Positions 1-7,282 of a stretch of 64,000 bases of DNA are shown piece by piece. The stretch comes from Fervidobacterium_A thailandense (GTDB lineage Bacteria > Thermotogota > Thermotogae > Thermotogales > Fervidobacteriaceae), in NCBI RefSeq assembly GCF_041505935.1, contig NZ_CP140110.1; one strand, 5' to 3'. The notes under the pieces are model-generated. The model worked only from the letters and a program-made list of their open reading frames with translations. It did not search any database and had not been told where the DNA came from. Both the position numbers and the translations under genes were made by a program. Position 1 is the stretch's first letter, and the number at the start of each line of letters is the position of its first letter.

Positions 1-1117
1 TTACATCCGTATTCGGTATGTACAATTCGTATATGGGTTCTGGATCAGTTCTATCTGTGATTAATTTGAGCGATAAATACCCTGCTTGTGCGAGGAACAT
101 ACTCGGTGGATTATCTTCTATCTCAAACGCTGAGAAATCACTTTGCGAGAATTTGTCTTCTAACAATTCCTGTTTAGAAATACCATGTTTTTTAAGATAT
201 TCGTACACAAAACTTGGTGCTCCTGATTCACTCCAATATGGTGCAAAACGCATCTTACTAAAGAATAAAAGTACTGCAAATGGGTTATACACTCTTCTGT
301 CCTTTCCTTCCTCATCGTACCATATCCCATCGAACGAATATCCATCGTAATACTCCCTGAACATTTCAAGAAAATCTTCTTTGTTCAAACCTGTCAATTG
401 TAAATACTTTTGAATATACTCATCGAAGTACTGAATTACTTCCTCGTGAGTATATCCAAGCATCTGAGCATACTTTTCATCGAAGGAGATATCTTCGAGA
501 TTATTTAACGCACTAAATACTCCCATCTTTGTAAATTTGGTTAAGCCTGTGATGAGCAAAAATCTAATTATTCCGGTATAATCTTTCAGCACACTGTAAA
601 ATCCCCGAAGTATCTCTCTCATCTCTTTCGCTTTTTCTGGATTGGTTATGTTATCCAATACTGGTTTTTCGTATTCATCTATCAGTACAACTATCGACTT
701 TTTCGTTTTACCATACAAACTCATCAAGAGATTTTCAAATCTTGATACTATATTGTTCCCCGATAAATCCAAATCGTATTGAATCGCATTAAATTTCAAA
801 ACGTTGTTCATCTTTTCTTCTAAATCGCTTTGAGTTTTAAATAAGCCAGAAGCAAGACTGATATATACAACAGGATACTCTTGCCAATCCCATTTGTCGT
901 ATATCCACGTGTCTTTGAATAACTCTTTCTCTCCAGTAAACAAACACCGCAACGTACTCAACAACAAACTCTTCCCAAATCGCCTGGGTCTGGAAAGAAA
1001 ATATATCCCTTTTTCTCTCTTTACCAACTCGTATATGTATTTCGTTTTATCAACATAAATAAAATTGCCCTTTATTAAGTCCTTGTAATCATTTACTCCT
1101 AATGGTAGATCCTTCAT
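1..1117 (-). CDS. AAA-ATPase-like protein (PF09820-type), C-terminus beyond window
   Basis: The frame is open for 372 codons from an ATG at 1117 (preceded by GGGGTGGT) to the left edge, so the C-terminus is missing. I see LPLGVNDY (residues 4-11), YVDKT (21-25), RPRRFGKS (43-50) as a P-loop-like motif, and IDEYEKP (146-152) as a Walker B-like motif. That order is typical of the AAA-ATPase_like family, whose members normally carry a PD-(D/E)XK nuclease-like domain at the C-terminus; that part would lie outside this window. The cellular role of the family is unknown. Copies are commonly multiplied in Thermotogae genomes. The start TTGATG overlaps the end of a dubious upstream reading frame (1317 to 1117). 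Family assignment is good; function is not. Confidence 0.8.
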   Translation of the reverse strand, partial: MKDLPLGVNDYKDLIKGNFIYVDKTKYIYELVKREKGIYFLSRPRRFGKSLLLSTLRCLFTGEKELFKDTWIYDKWDWQEYPVVYISLASGLFKTQSDLEEKMNNVLKFNAIQYDLDLSGNNIVSRFENLLMSLYGKTKKSIVVLIDEYEKPVLDNITNPEKAKEMREILRGFYSVLKDYTGIIRFLLITGLTKFTKMGVFSALNNLEDISFDEKYAQMLGYTHEEVIQYFDEYIQKYLQLTGLNKEDFLEMFREYYDGYSFDGIWYDEEGKDRRVYNPFAVLLFFSKMRFAPYWSESGAPSFVYEYLKKHGISKQELLEDKFSQSDFSAFEIEDNPPSMFLAQAGYLSLKLITDRTDPEPIYELYIPNTDV

Positions 1118-1317
1118 CAATACCACCCCACAGGGCACTTATCCTTCGCGTTTCTCAAATCCGATTCGTGGTGTTGAACGTGATGTTGAAAAAATAAATA
1201 CTCTTTTCTCCAAATGGATTTTTGAACTTCTTCAGTAACTTTTTTCAATTCTCCATTTATTCCGAACGCGTGGATACCTGATTCTGTACTCAATATGAAA
1301 GGTAAATTGCAATGCAA
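1117..1317 (-). other. Possible small or decayed ORF upstream of the AAA-ATPase gene
   Basis: A 66-codon frame begins with TTG and ends in a TGA that overlaps the ATG of the ATPase gene. The composition is protein-like (charged helices such as KKVTEEVQKSIWRKE), and the frame stays open upstream of the TTG, which suggests the tail of a longer gene whose front is lost. I do not recognise it, and there is no convincing ribosome site. It may be a gene remnant or chance. Confidence 0.25.
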
Positions 1318-1433
1318 GTCGTGAACATTTCTCCCTTCGATTGAAGTTAATTGCCGCGAGTATCAGATAGCGATTAATATTTCTTTTCCACACACCGAGA
1401 ATATTATACACCAACAACAAAACAAGATTCCCG

Positions 1434-1496
1434 ATGAGATTTACTAAGCACACTAACATCCTTCCTGTATAACTAAGTCTATCACATTCTTCCATG
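1434..1496 (-). mobile_element. Decayed fragment of IS4-type transposase C-terminus
   Basis: In translation the minus strand reads GRMLVCLVN, nearly identical to GRMLVYLVN in the transposase at 39409-40170. The DNA also matches around it (a shared run CACTAACATCCT with flanking similarity). No inverted repeat or intact frame remains. The rest of 1118-1655 holds no gene I can support; this stretch looks like an old IS scar. Confidence 0.4.
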
Positions 1497-1655
1497 TTCC
1501 TTGAGATGATAGTTTTGTCAGTTCATGACACAGAATTTGAAGGCTGAACTCCGTTCCCGGAAGGAATTTCGTAGTCCGATAAAAGGGAGATTGTGTTTTC
1601 TTTCTCTACCTGGTAAGTATGTCCATACCTATTCGTGGAGAAATTTTTTACCCTA

Positions 1656-1684
1656 TTGACATTCTTAAGGTTGGATGATATACT
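1656..1684 (+). promoter_or_regulatory. Promoter of the cold-shock gene
   Basis: TTGACA (1656-1661), a 17-base spacer and TATACT (1679-1684) form a near-consensus housekeeping promoter. Transcription would start near 1691, leaving a leader of about 55 bases before the ATG at 1747. Confidence 0.8.
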
Positions 1685-1746
1685 CAATCATCCGCTGCTT
1701 GAGGAAAGAGCAACGGAGAGAAAAAAGATCTTAGGAGGAAGCGTGT

Positions 1747-1947
1747 ATGAAAGGTACAGTTAAGTGGTTCGATTCAAAGAAAGGCTACGGTTTTATCACG
1801 AAGGAAGACGGAGAAGACATCTTCGTTCACTTCAGCGCCATTCAAATGGATGGTTTTAGGACTCTCAAAGAAGGCGACCGTGTAGAGTTCGAGGTTCAAA
1901 AGGGACAAAAAGGTCCTCAGGCAGCGAACGTCAGGTTGGTTAAGTAA
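1747..1947 (+). CDS. csp: Cold-shock protein, CspA family
   Basis: This 66-residue single OB-fold protein binds single-stranded RNA and DNA and acts as an RNA chaperone. Both nucleic-acid motifs are present: KGYGFI (RNP1-like, residues 12-17) and DIFVHF (RNP2, 24-29). The N-terminus GTVKWFD is typical. Length and the closing ANV motif match the family. AGGAGG at 1733-1738 fixes the start. The gene is monocistronic, with its own promoter and terminator. Confidence 0.97.
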   Translation: MKGTVKWFDSKKGYGFITKEDGEDIFVHFSAIQMDGFRTLKEGDRVEFEVQKGQKGPQAANVRLVK

Positions 1948-1964
1948 TCTTACAGCCTTCAATG

Positions 1965-1990
1965 GCCCCCGCAAGGGGGCTTTTATTTTT
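1965..1990 (+). terminator. Terminator of the cold-shock gene
   Basis: A GCCCCC/GGGGGC stem with a GCAA tetraloop is followed by a T-rich tract from 1981. Confidence 0.85.
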
Positions 1991-2002
1991 ATGAATGGTT
2001 GG

Positions 2003-2008
2003 TATAAT
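2003..2008 (+). promoter_or_regulatory. -10 box for the glycosyltransferase gene
   Basis: TATAAT lies 44 bases before the chosen ATG at 2052; no good -35 is visible. It overlaps an earlier in-frame start at 1995, which argues against that start. Confidence 0.45.
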
Positions 2009-2051
2009 TAAGAGAGCCACGTATGAACTTTCGTTTCGGAGGTATAGCGAA

Positions 2052-3080
2052 ATGAAAGGTCCGAGTATATCGGTCATCATTCCCATGTACAACGTAGAAC
2101 GGTTCATTGGTGCAACTCTGAAGAGTATTTTGAGGCAGAATCGAGATGATATAGAGATTATCGTGGTGAACGATGGCTCGAAAGATGGCAGTCGCGCGGT
2201 GGCTGAAGGTATTTTGAAGAATTCTAATGTGCGTTGGACTATTATAGATCAACCAAACGGCGGTGTCAGTGTGGCCAGGAATACGGGATTACAGCATGCA
2301 AATGGCCGGTTTATAAAATTCGTTGATGGTGATGATCTACTTTTTGACGGTGCGCTGGATATTCTTGAGCGTGAGATGGTTAGAACCGGAGCGGATGTTG
2401 TCTTTGGAAATTACGTTCTTAGGACGTTGAAGGGAAAAACAATTTTCGAGCAACCGCATATGGGAAAGTTGAAGGAGGGTTACCAAGATAGGTTCTCGTT
2501 TATCATAGACTTTTTGAAATTTAAACCTTTTGTCCACCTTGGGTGTATGCTAATAAGAAGGGATGTTATTGAAAGTTCTTCTCTAAGATTTACGAGAGGT
2601 ATAAAAATAGCCGAGGATGTTGAATTTGCCGCAAAGCTGTTTTACCACAGCAACTCGATATATTATGTGGATAAGTTTGTGTACGATTGGATTCGGCGTC
2701 CACAGTCGGCAACTAAAGCGCGAAGTTCTGTTATGTTTCAACACGTCGCTGTGATGAGAAGGTTGATCAATTACTTCCGAAGCTTAGGGGAATTTGAGCT
2801 TGCGAGTGTTATCGAGGAAGAAATTTTGCCGATTGCCTTTGCCCAAGTTGTTGGTATTCTTGCATATAACCGGCTTGACTACCAAACGTGGGTACGCTTG
2901 GTGGAACATCCTGTAATCAAAGGTTACTTATCCAAACTTTCGGTCAAGTATCTTGACCTTAGTAAGAGTCATTTCCACCGTCAGATGATCGTTGCACGCG
3001 AGGTTCTCAGGTTATCCCCCACACTCCTTTATCTTCTTCTTCGCGGTGTCAGAAAATACCACGAAATCTTCGGTGGTTGA
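2052..3080 (+). CDS. Family 2 glycosyltransferase
   Basis: A 342-residue GT-A glycosyltransferase that would transfer a sugar from a nucleotide sugar to a lipid, polysaccharide or protein acceptor at the inner face of the membrane. The nucleotide-binding start SVIIPMYN, then VVNDGSKDGS, then SVARNTGL and VDGDD (the DXD-type metal site) all appear in the expected order. The C-terminal third has no recognisable catalytic feature and probably sets acceptor specificity. An ATG at 1995 is also in frame, but a -10 box lies over it, and CGGAGGT at 2037-2043 sits 8 bases before 2052. The gene stands alone, so the acceptor cannot be guessed from neighbours. Confidence 0.88.
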   Translation: MKGPSISVIIPMYNVERFIGATLKSILRQNRDDIEIIVVNDGSKDGSRAVAEGILKNSNVRWTIIDQPNGGVSVARNTGLQHANGRFIKFVDGDDLLFDGALDILEREMVRTGADVVFGNYVLRTLKGKTIFEQPHMGKLKEGYQDRFSFIIDFLKFKPFVHLGCMLIRRDVIESSSLRFTRGIKIAEDVEFAAKLFYHSNSIYYVDKFVYDWIRRPQSATKARSSVMFQHVAVMRRLINYFRSLGEFELASVIEEEILPIAFAQVVGILAYNRLDYQTWVRLVEHPVIKGYLSKLSVKYLDLSKSHFHRQMIVAREVLRLSPTLLYLLLRGVRKYHEIFGG

Positions 3081-3095
3081 TTATGTACCCTCCCC

Positions 3096-3124
3096 TTGAA
3101 AAATGTGGATGTGGATGGTATAAT
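3096..3124 (+). promoter_or_regulatory. Promoter of tRNA-Gly
   Basis: TTGAAA (3096-3101), 17 bases, TATAAT (3119-3124). The start near 3131 is about 25 bases before the tRNA. Confidence 0.8.
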
Positions 3125-3155
3125 AATCGTGAACTCAAATAACTATTCCCTTCGA

Positions 3156-3231
3156 GCGGGCGTAGCTCAGTTGGTAGAGCATCAGCTTCCCAAGCTGAGG
3201 GCCGCGGGTTCGAATCCCGTCGCCCGCTCCA
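3156..3231 (+). tRNA. tRNA-Gly, anticodon CCC
   Basis: A complete cloverleaf: 7-bp acceptor stem (GCGGGCG with CGCCCGC), D arm with AGTTGGTA, anticodon stem TCAGC/GCTGA around the loop TTCCCAA, T arm with TTCGAAT, discriminator T and an encoded CCA. Loop positions 34-36 read CCC, which decodes GGG. Confidence 0.97.
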
Positions 3232-3262
3232 GATACGGCAAAGTAGAATAGGACTCAAAGAT

Positions 3263-3294
3263 ACGTTACACGCAAGTTCGTGTAACGTTTTTTT
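3263..3294 (+). terminator. Terminator after tRNA-Gly
   Basis: A perfect 10-bp stem (ACGTTACACG with CGTGTAACGT), 6-base loop and a run of seven T. Confidence 0.9.
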
Positions 3295-3369
3295 ATACAA
3301 TAACAGTAAGCATCAAACACAACGGCAAAAAGGCAAACTTGGCCGTGGGGCGGAAACGGAGGTATCTGT

Positions 3370-4839
3370 ATGTTTGAAGAGTTCCAGTTTCAGGAAGCGC
3401 TTACCTTTGACGATGTTTTGCTCGTTCCTCAGTACAGCGAGGTCCTACCTGCTGAAACGGATGTGACCACCCGTCTGACAAGGCAGATCTCGTTGAAGAT
3501 TCCCCTCGTCAGTGCAGCTATGGATACGGTTACGGAAAGTGAACTTGCAAAAGCTCTGGCCAGAGAAGGTGGAATAGGTATCATCCACAAGAATCTTTCT
3601 ATTGAAGAACAAGCACACCAGGTGGAGATCGTAAAGAGAACGGAGAACGGTGTCATCGAAAATCCTGTTGTAATCCATCCTGATGACACTATATTCAACG
3701 CTATGAGACTGATGGCCGAGTACAAAATCGGAGGTTTTCCTGTAGTTGACGATAGCGGAAAACTTGTCGGGTTGCTGACAAACAGGGACATCAGATTCGA
3801 AAAGGACGTACACCGGAAGGTCAAAGAACTGATGACACCGAGAGAGAAGCTTGTTGTCGCTCATCCTGGAATCTCCCTCGAGAAGGCCAAAGAAATCCTC
3901 CACGAACACCGCATTGAGAAACTCCCGATTGTGGATGAGAATAATAAACTTATCGGGTTGATAACTATCAAAGACGTGCTCAGTGTTATCGAACATCCGA
4001 ACGCGGCAAGGGATTCGAAAGGACGTCTGATCGTTGGTGCGGCCGTGGGAACTGGACCAGATACGATGGACAGGGTTGACGCCCTTGTGAAAGCTGGTGT
4101 GGACGTGATCGTCGTGGATACCGCACATGGGCATTCCAAGAGGGTTATTGAGACTGTAAAAGCGATAAAGCGCAAATACCCGGATCTGCCGGTTATCGCC
4201 GGTAACGTTGCAACGGGCGAGGCAACCGAGGAATTGATAAAAGCGGGTGCTGATGCTGTTAAAGTGGGAATTGGGCCTGGATCGATATGTACAACCAGAA
4301 TAGTCGCTGGCATAGGCGTGCCTCAGCTCACGGCAATCTTGGAATGTGCAAGGGTGGCAAAGAAGTACGACATTCCTATAATAGCTGACGGTGGTATACG
4401 CTATTCGGGAGATATAGTAAAGGCGCTGGCTGCGGGCGCTGAGACCGTCATGATCGGAAGTATCTTCGCGGGAACGGAGGAATCACCAGGAGAGACGGTA
4501 CTTTACCAAGGTAGAAAGTACAAAGTCTATCGAGGGATGGGCTCGATCGGGGCAATGAAAGCCGGAAGTGCCGATAGATACTTCCAAAATGAAAATCAAA
4601 AATTCGTACCCGAAGGTGTTGAAGGAATGGTGCCGTACAAGGGGCATGTAAAGGATGTTGTTTACCAACTTGTTGGAGGCCTAAGGGCAGGAATGGGTTA
4701 CGTGGGAGCGAGAAACATAAGAGAATTGCAAGCAAGGGCGAAATTTATAAGGGTAACGGCTGCCTCGGTACGCGAAAGTCACCCACATGACGTGATCATT
4801 ACAAAGGAACCACCAAACTATTGGACAAGCCAGAGCTAA
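3370..4839 (+). CDS. guaB: IMP dehydrogenase
   Basis: This enzyme oxidises IMP to XMP with NAD+, the committed step of GMP synthesis, in the cytosol. It has 489 residues, the usual length. The TIM barrel begins TFDDVLLVP (12-20), is interrupted by two CBS domains (about 95-210), and resumes with the nucleotide and active-site loop GPGSICTTR, in which C307 is the catalytic cysteine. The flap motif KVYRGMGSIGAM follows. CGGAGG lies just upstream of the ATG. It follows the tRNA terminator and ends at a bidirectional terminator, so it appears monocistronic. Confidence 0.98.
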   Translation: MFEEFQFQEALTFDDVLLVPQYSEVLPAETDVTTRLTRQISLKIPLVSAAMDTVTESELAKALAREGGIGIIHKNLSIEEQAHQVEIVKRTENGVIENPVVIHPDDTIFNAMRLMAEYKIGGFPVVDDSGKLVGLLTNRDIRFEKDVHRKVKELMTPREKLVVAHPGISLEKAKEILHEHRIEKLPIVDENNKLIGLITIKDVLSVIEHPNAARDSKGRLIVGAAVGTGPDTMDRVDALVKAGVDVIVVDTAHGHSKRVIETVKAIKRKYPDLPVIAGNVATGEATEELIKAGADAVKVGIGPGSICTTRIVAGIGVPQLTAILECARVAKKYDIPIIADGGIRYSGDIVKALAAGAETVMIGSIFAGTEESPGETVLYQGRKYKVYRGMGSIGAMKAGSADRYFQNENQKFVPEGVEGMVPYKGHVKDVVYQLVGGLRAGMGYVGARNIRELQARAKFIRVTAASVRESHPHDVIITKEPPNYWTSQS

Positions 4840-4861
4840 AGAGGTGAACTCTGTTCAAAAT

Positions 4862-4887
4862 AAAAACCCCGGGCTTCCGGGGTTTTT
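4862..4887. terminator. Bidirectional terminator between guaB and the minus-strand operon
   Basis: An 11-bp stem of AAAAACCCCGG with its complement and a GCTT loop. T tracts follow on either strand, so it can end both converging units. Confidence 0.9.
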
Positions 4888-4889
4888 AT

Positions 4890-5228
4890 TCATTCTTTTG
4901 ATTCTGAGGACCAATTTGAATTCCAGCTGGATTTTTTCTTCCTATGAGACGTTATTATCAATTTCAGTCCCAGTTCTATCAATCCCGCACCCAATAGGGC
5001 GACGACAAATTCCCAAAAACCGATCTTTAAATAACCGAGTGCGTGTGTTACTATAAGGCCACCGAGTACGGTTAAGCCTATACCGTTTGGGAAACCTTTG
5101 GCCATAGTGACAATGCCACTTGCAATTGCAATGCTTCCGAGTGCCAACCATACAGGTGACGTAACCGAGAGAACGATCGCCAGTATGATACATATACCAG
5201 CCGTTAGTAGTATAGTACCCCAAAGCAT
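4890..5228 (-). CDS. Small multi-pass membrane protein, last gene of the DUF2089/polymer operon
   Basis: A 112-residue protein with about four hydrophobic segments (LWGTILLTAGICIILAIVL and similar, rich in Gly, Ile and Leu) and a Lys/Arg/Ser-rich tail ending in SSESKE. The layout resembles small LiaI/LiaF-type envelope proteins, but I cannot assign a family. I chose the ATG at 5228 because GGGAGGTGCTGAA precedes it; an in-frame start 33 bases earlier would lie inside the previous gene. It is probably co-transcribed with the two beta-rich proteins upstream and may anchor them to the membrane (inference). Confidence 0.7.
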   Translation of the reverse strand: MLWGTILLTAGICIILAIVLSVTSPVWLALGSIAIASGIVTMAKGFPNGIGLTVLGGLIVTHALGYLKIGFWEFVVALLGAGLIELGLKLIITSHRKKKSSWNSNWSSESKE

Positions 5229-5257
5229 TTCAGCACCTCCCGATCTAAAAAGTATTT

Positions 5258-6256
5258 TCATTCCTCGCTATATCGTTCTGGTTCTATACCTTTGTAAGTT
5301 TCGTAACTTGCAAGCTCCACTACGAGTTTACCATGATTTTCAACATCTTCGGCTGTCAGGATTCTGATTTTTGCATTTCCTCTGTTGAACAAAAGTTCAG
5401 TTGTCAGAACATCACAGGTCAGCGAACCATTATTTTCAAGCTCCTCTGTTGTTACGCTTTGCAATGCGCACCTTCCATTGTTTTCGATGCGTTCGCAAAC
5501 TAACGTTTCGCAACCTAGATCCCCGTTGTTTGACAATGTTTCGGCTGTGCATTTCCTTACATCGAGCTTTCCATCATTCTTTAGTTCCTCGCCCCAAAGT
5601 TTTTGTGTTGATAAACTCCCACCCGTCTGGATTTCCAAGTATTCGCAAGAAACGCTCTGCGAGTTCAATTTTCCACTGACGGTAAGTCTTTCGCAGTGCA
5701 GTTTCTGAACGTTAACGTTTCCAACGACCTTAACGTATTTTGCGTCTTTGATTTCCTCAGCTTCAAAATTACCGCTCAATACCATCTCTTCTCTCGGGGT
5801 TGGGGGATTGTAATATCCGGAGTCCTTTATGAAATCCTTCATAAATGGTAAATCCACGGCCACTCCGCTTTTCTTGCCGGCAACGTATCCGTTTCCCGAT
5901 TCTTGGCACATAACAAGTTTTGCATCACCAAGAACCTTCCCACCACGCCAGGAGATCTTCGAAGTTGCCGCGTTCAAATTACCGTGCACCGTACCGGATA
6001 ACTCGACGTAACAATTTACAACATCAAGGTCACCGAGTATTTCCCCATCTATCGTCAGCTTCGAGTTTCGCGCGGACACCGTCTCTCTGATGACCTCGCC
6101 AGGTTTAACAACGAATACCTCGTTGTACACTTCTCTAACCTTTGATTGGCTGAACTCCTCTTCGCTGGATTCAAAGAGAGCGTTTACGAGTTTTTCCGCG
6201 TCCTCTGGAGATAACTCACCGCGTTCCACCGCTTCCAGTATCTTTCTCAATTCCAT
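5258..6256 (-). CDS. Beta-helix/bactofilin-like protein with SHOCT-like N-terminus
   Basis: A 332-residue protein without signal peptide. Residues 1-30 form a short helical motif (ILEAVERGELSPEDAEKLVNAL) shared with the next gene upstream. Residues 55-110 resemble a polymer-forming bactofilin core (GEILGDLDVVNCYVELSGTV). The C-terminal half consists of about six 16-residue repeats, each starting near E-x-L-x-N-x-G-x-L, which suggests a stacked beta-helix. A cytoskeletal scaffold or surface-sensing role is plausible but inferred. It sits in the middle of a four-gene unit and its stop is close to the next start. Confidence 0.65.
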   Translation of the reverse strand: MELRKILEAVERGELSPEDAEKLVNALFESSEEEFSQSKVREVYNEVFVVKPGEVIRETVSARNSKLTIDGEILGDLDVVNCYVELSGTVHGNLNAATSKISWRGGKVLGDAKLVMCQESGNGYVAGKKSGVAVDLPFMKDFIKDSGYYNPPTPREEMVLSGNFEAEEIKDAKYVKVVGNVNVQKLHCERLTVSGKLNSQSVSCEYLEIQTGGSLSTQKLWGEELKNDGKLDVRKCTAETLSNNGDLGCETLVCERIENNGRCALQSVTTEELENNGSLTCDVLTTELLFNRGNAKIRILTAEDVENHGKLVVELASYETYKGIEPERYSEE

Positions 6257-6313
6257 CCTACCGCCCCCTGTCGATCAGTCAGGAATAATAAAATTCGACT
6301 TGGTTGCATCGTT

Positions 6314-6835
6314 TCATTCCTCGATCTTAATTCCGGATAATATTGGTTTGACGAACAACTTCACCGTTCCGAGGATGCCACCGATAAAGAAGTTGTTCAC
6401 CTCATTTACGCGACCCTTGACCACGGGCTTCTTACCAGAGTACTCACTCCCGACTATGAGTAGATTGCCGTTGATGAGGCCTCCGTCCCACTTTGCTTTG
6501 GAACCTACAAGATCGACGTTGCCATGGATCTCACCGGAAAAATATAGCTCTGAGAATACAAGTTGCACATCCCCGTAAACCTTTCCTTTGATAATCGCGG
6601 TTCCGTTAACGATTTCCAAACCTCCAATGACTTCCTCCCCTTCTTCAACAACAACATCCTTTCCCACAACGGTTCTACCACGCTTTTTCGGTTTTCCCTT
6701 TTCCTTTTCATCACCAGTGCCCGATCGTTGAGTTTCCTTGAGAGCGAGTATCAGTTGCTCGGCTTCATCAACTGTAATCTCGTGTCGAGCAAGTGCCTCC
6801 AAAATCGACCTTATATCACTTGGCAACTCGCCCAT
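6314..6835 (-). CDS. Bactofilin-like polymer-forming protein with SHOCT-like N-terminus
   Basis: 173 residues. The N-terminal motif SILEALARHEITVDEAEQLILALKE matches that of the 332-residue neighbour. A basic linker (KEKGKPKKRGR) leads to a glycine- and valine-rich beta segment (VIGGLEIVNGTAIIKGKVYGDVQLV) with the spacing seen in bactofilins. The C-terminus ends with a hydrophobic stretch (FFIGGILGTVKLFV) that could contact membrane. It overlaps the upstream DUF2089 gene by 20 bases, suggesting translational coupling. Confidence 0.65.
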   Translation of the reverse strand: MGELPSDIRSILEALARHEITVDEAEQLILALKETQRSGTGDEKEKGKPKKRGRTVVGKDVVVEEGEEVIGGLEIVNGTAIIKGKVYGDVQLVFSELYFSGEIHGNVDLVGSKAKWDGGLINGNLLIVGSEYSGKKPVVKGRVNEVNNFFIGGILGTVKLFVKPILSGIKIEE

Positions 6836-7214
6836 CTTCTTCCCCCCCTCGGCGCTTTTTTAGAAGCGCTATCGCTTCTTCAACGGTGATTTTCTTCTCC
6901 TTGAGTAACCGGAACACGTCTGCTTCAGTACTTTCCTCATCGGTGTCTATCGGTGTCAACCCCATCTTCTCCAACAACCGCTCCAATTTCCCACGTAGCG
7001 CAAAGTAGCCAATACCCGTCAGCCGTTCAATTTCCTTCAAATTCCCGCGTGCTCTCAAGAACATCAAGACAAATTTTGTATCTTCTTCGTCAAGAAAAAC
7101 ATACGGTGGCACTTCGAATGTGCCGCGAACGATCACATCGTGTTCTTCGCATTTTAATTCTTTCACCACCATGGGCTTCCCACAAATCGGGCATCTTGGT
7201 AGCATCATCGACAC
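6816..7214 (-). CDS. DUF2089-type zinc-ribbon/HTH protein, probable operon regulator
   Basis: 132 residues. It opens with a zinc-ribbon half (CPICGKPM, then C after ELK), followed by a helix-turn-helix-like region (FLRARGNLKEIERLTGIGYFALRGKLERLLEKMG) as in DUF2089 proteins. It ends with the ILxxxxxITVEEA-type motif shared with the two genes after it (VFRLLKEKKITVEEAIALLKK). I place the start at the GTG at 7214, 8 bases after AAGGAGG; an ATG at 7235 lies at or before the predicted transcription start. A DNA-binding autoregulator of this operon is a reasonable inference. Confidence 0.7.
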   Translation of the reverse strand: MSMMLPRCPICGKPMVVKELKCEEHDVIVRGTFEVPPYVFLDEEDTKFVLMFLRARGNLKEIERLTGIGYFALRGKLERLLEKMGLTPIDTDEESTEADVFRLLKEKKITVEEAIALLKKRRGGEEDGRVAK

Positions 7215-7240
7215 GTCATACCACCTCCTTGGCAAAAAAT

Positions 7241-7269
7241 ATTATACCACAAACAAAAATTTTTGTCAA
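7241..7269 (-). promoter_or_regulatory. Promoter of the DUF2089/bactofilin-like operon
   Basis: On the minus strand TTGACA (7269-7264), a 17-base spacer and TATAAT (7246-7241). The start near 7234 puts the ribosome site almost at the 5' end of the message, so the leader is only about 20 bases. Confidence 0.88.
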
Positions 7270-7282
7270 ACATACAAAAAAA

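Noticed and set aside
3445..4134. Long minus-strand open frame inside guaB (also 3429-3824 and 3861-4313)
   Set aside because: It lies opposite a certain gene, has no ribosome site or family motifs, and follows from codon bias of guaB.
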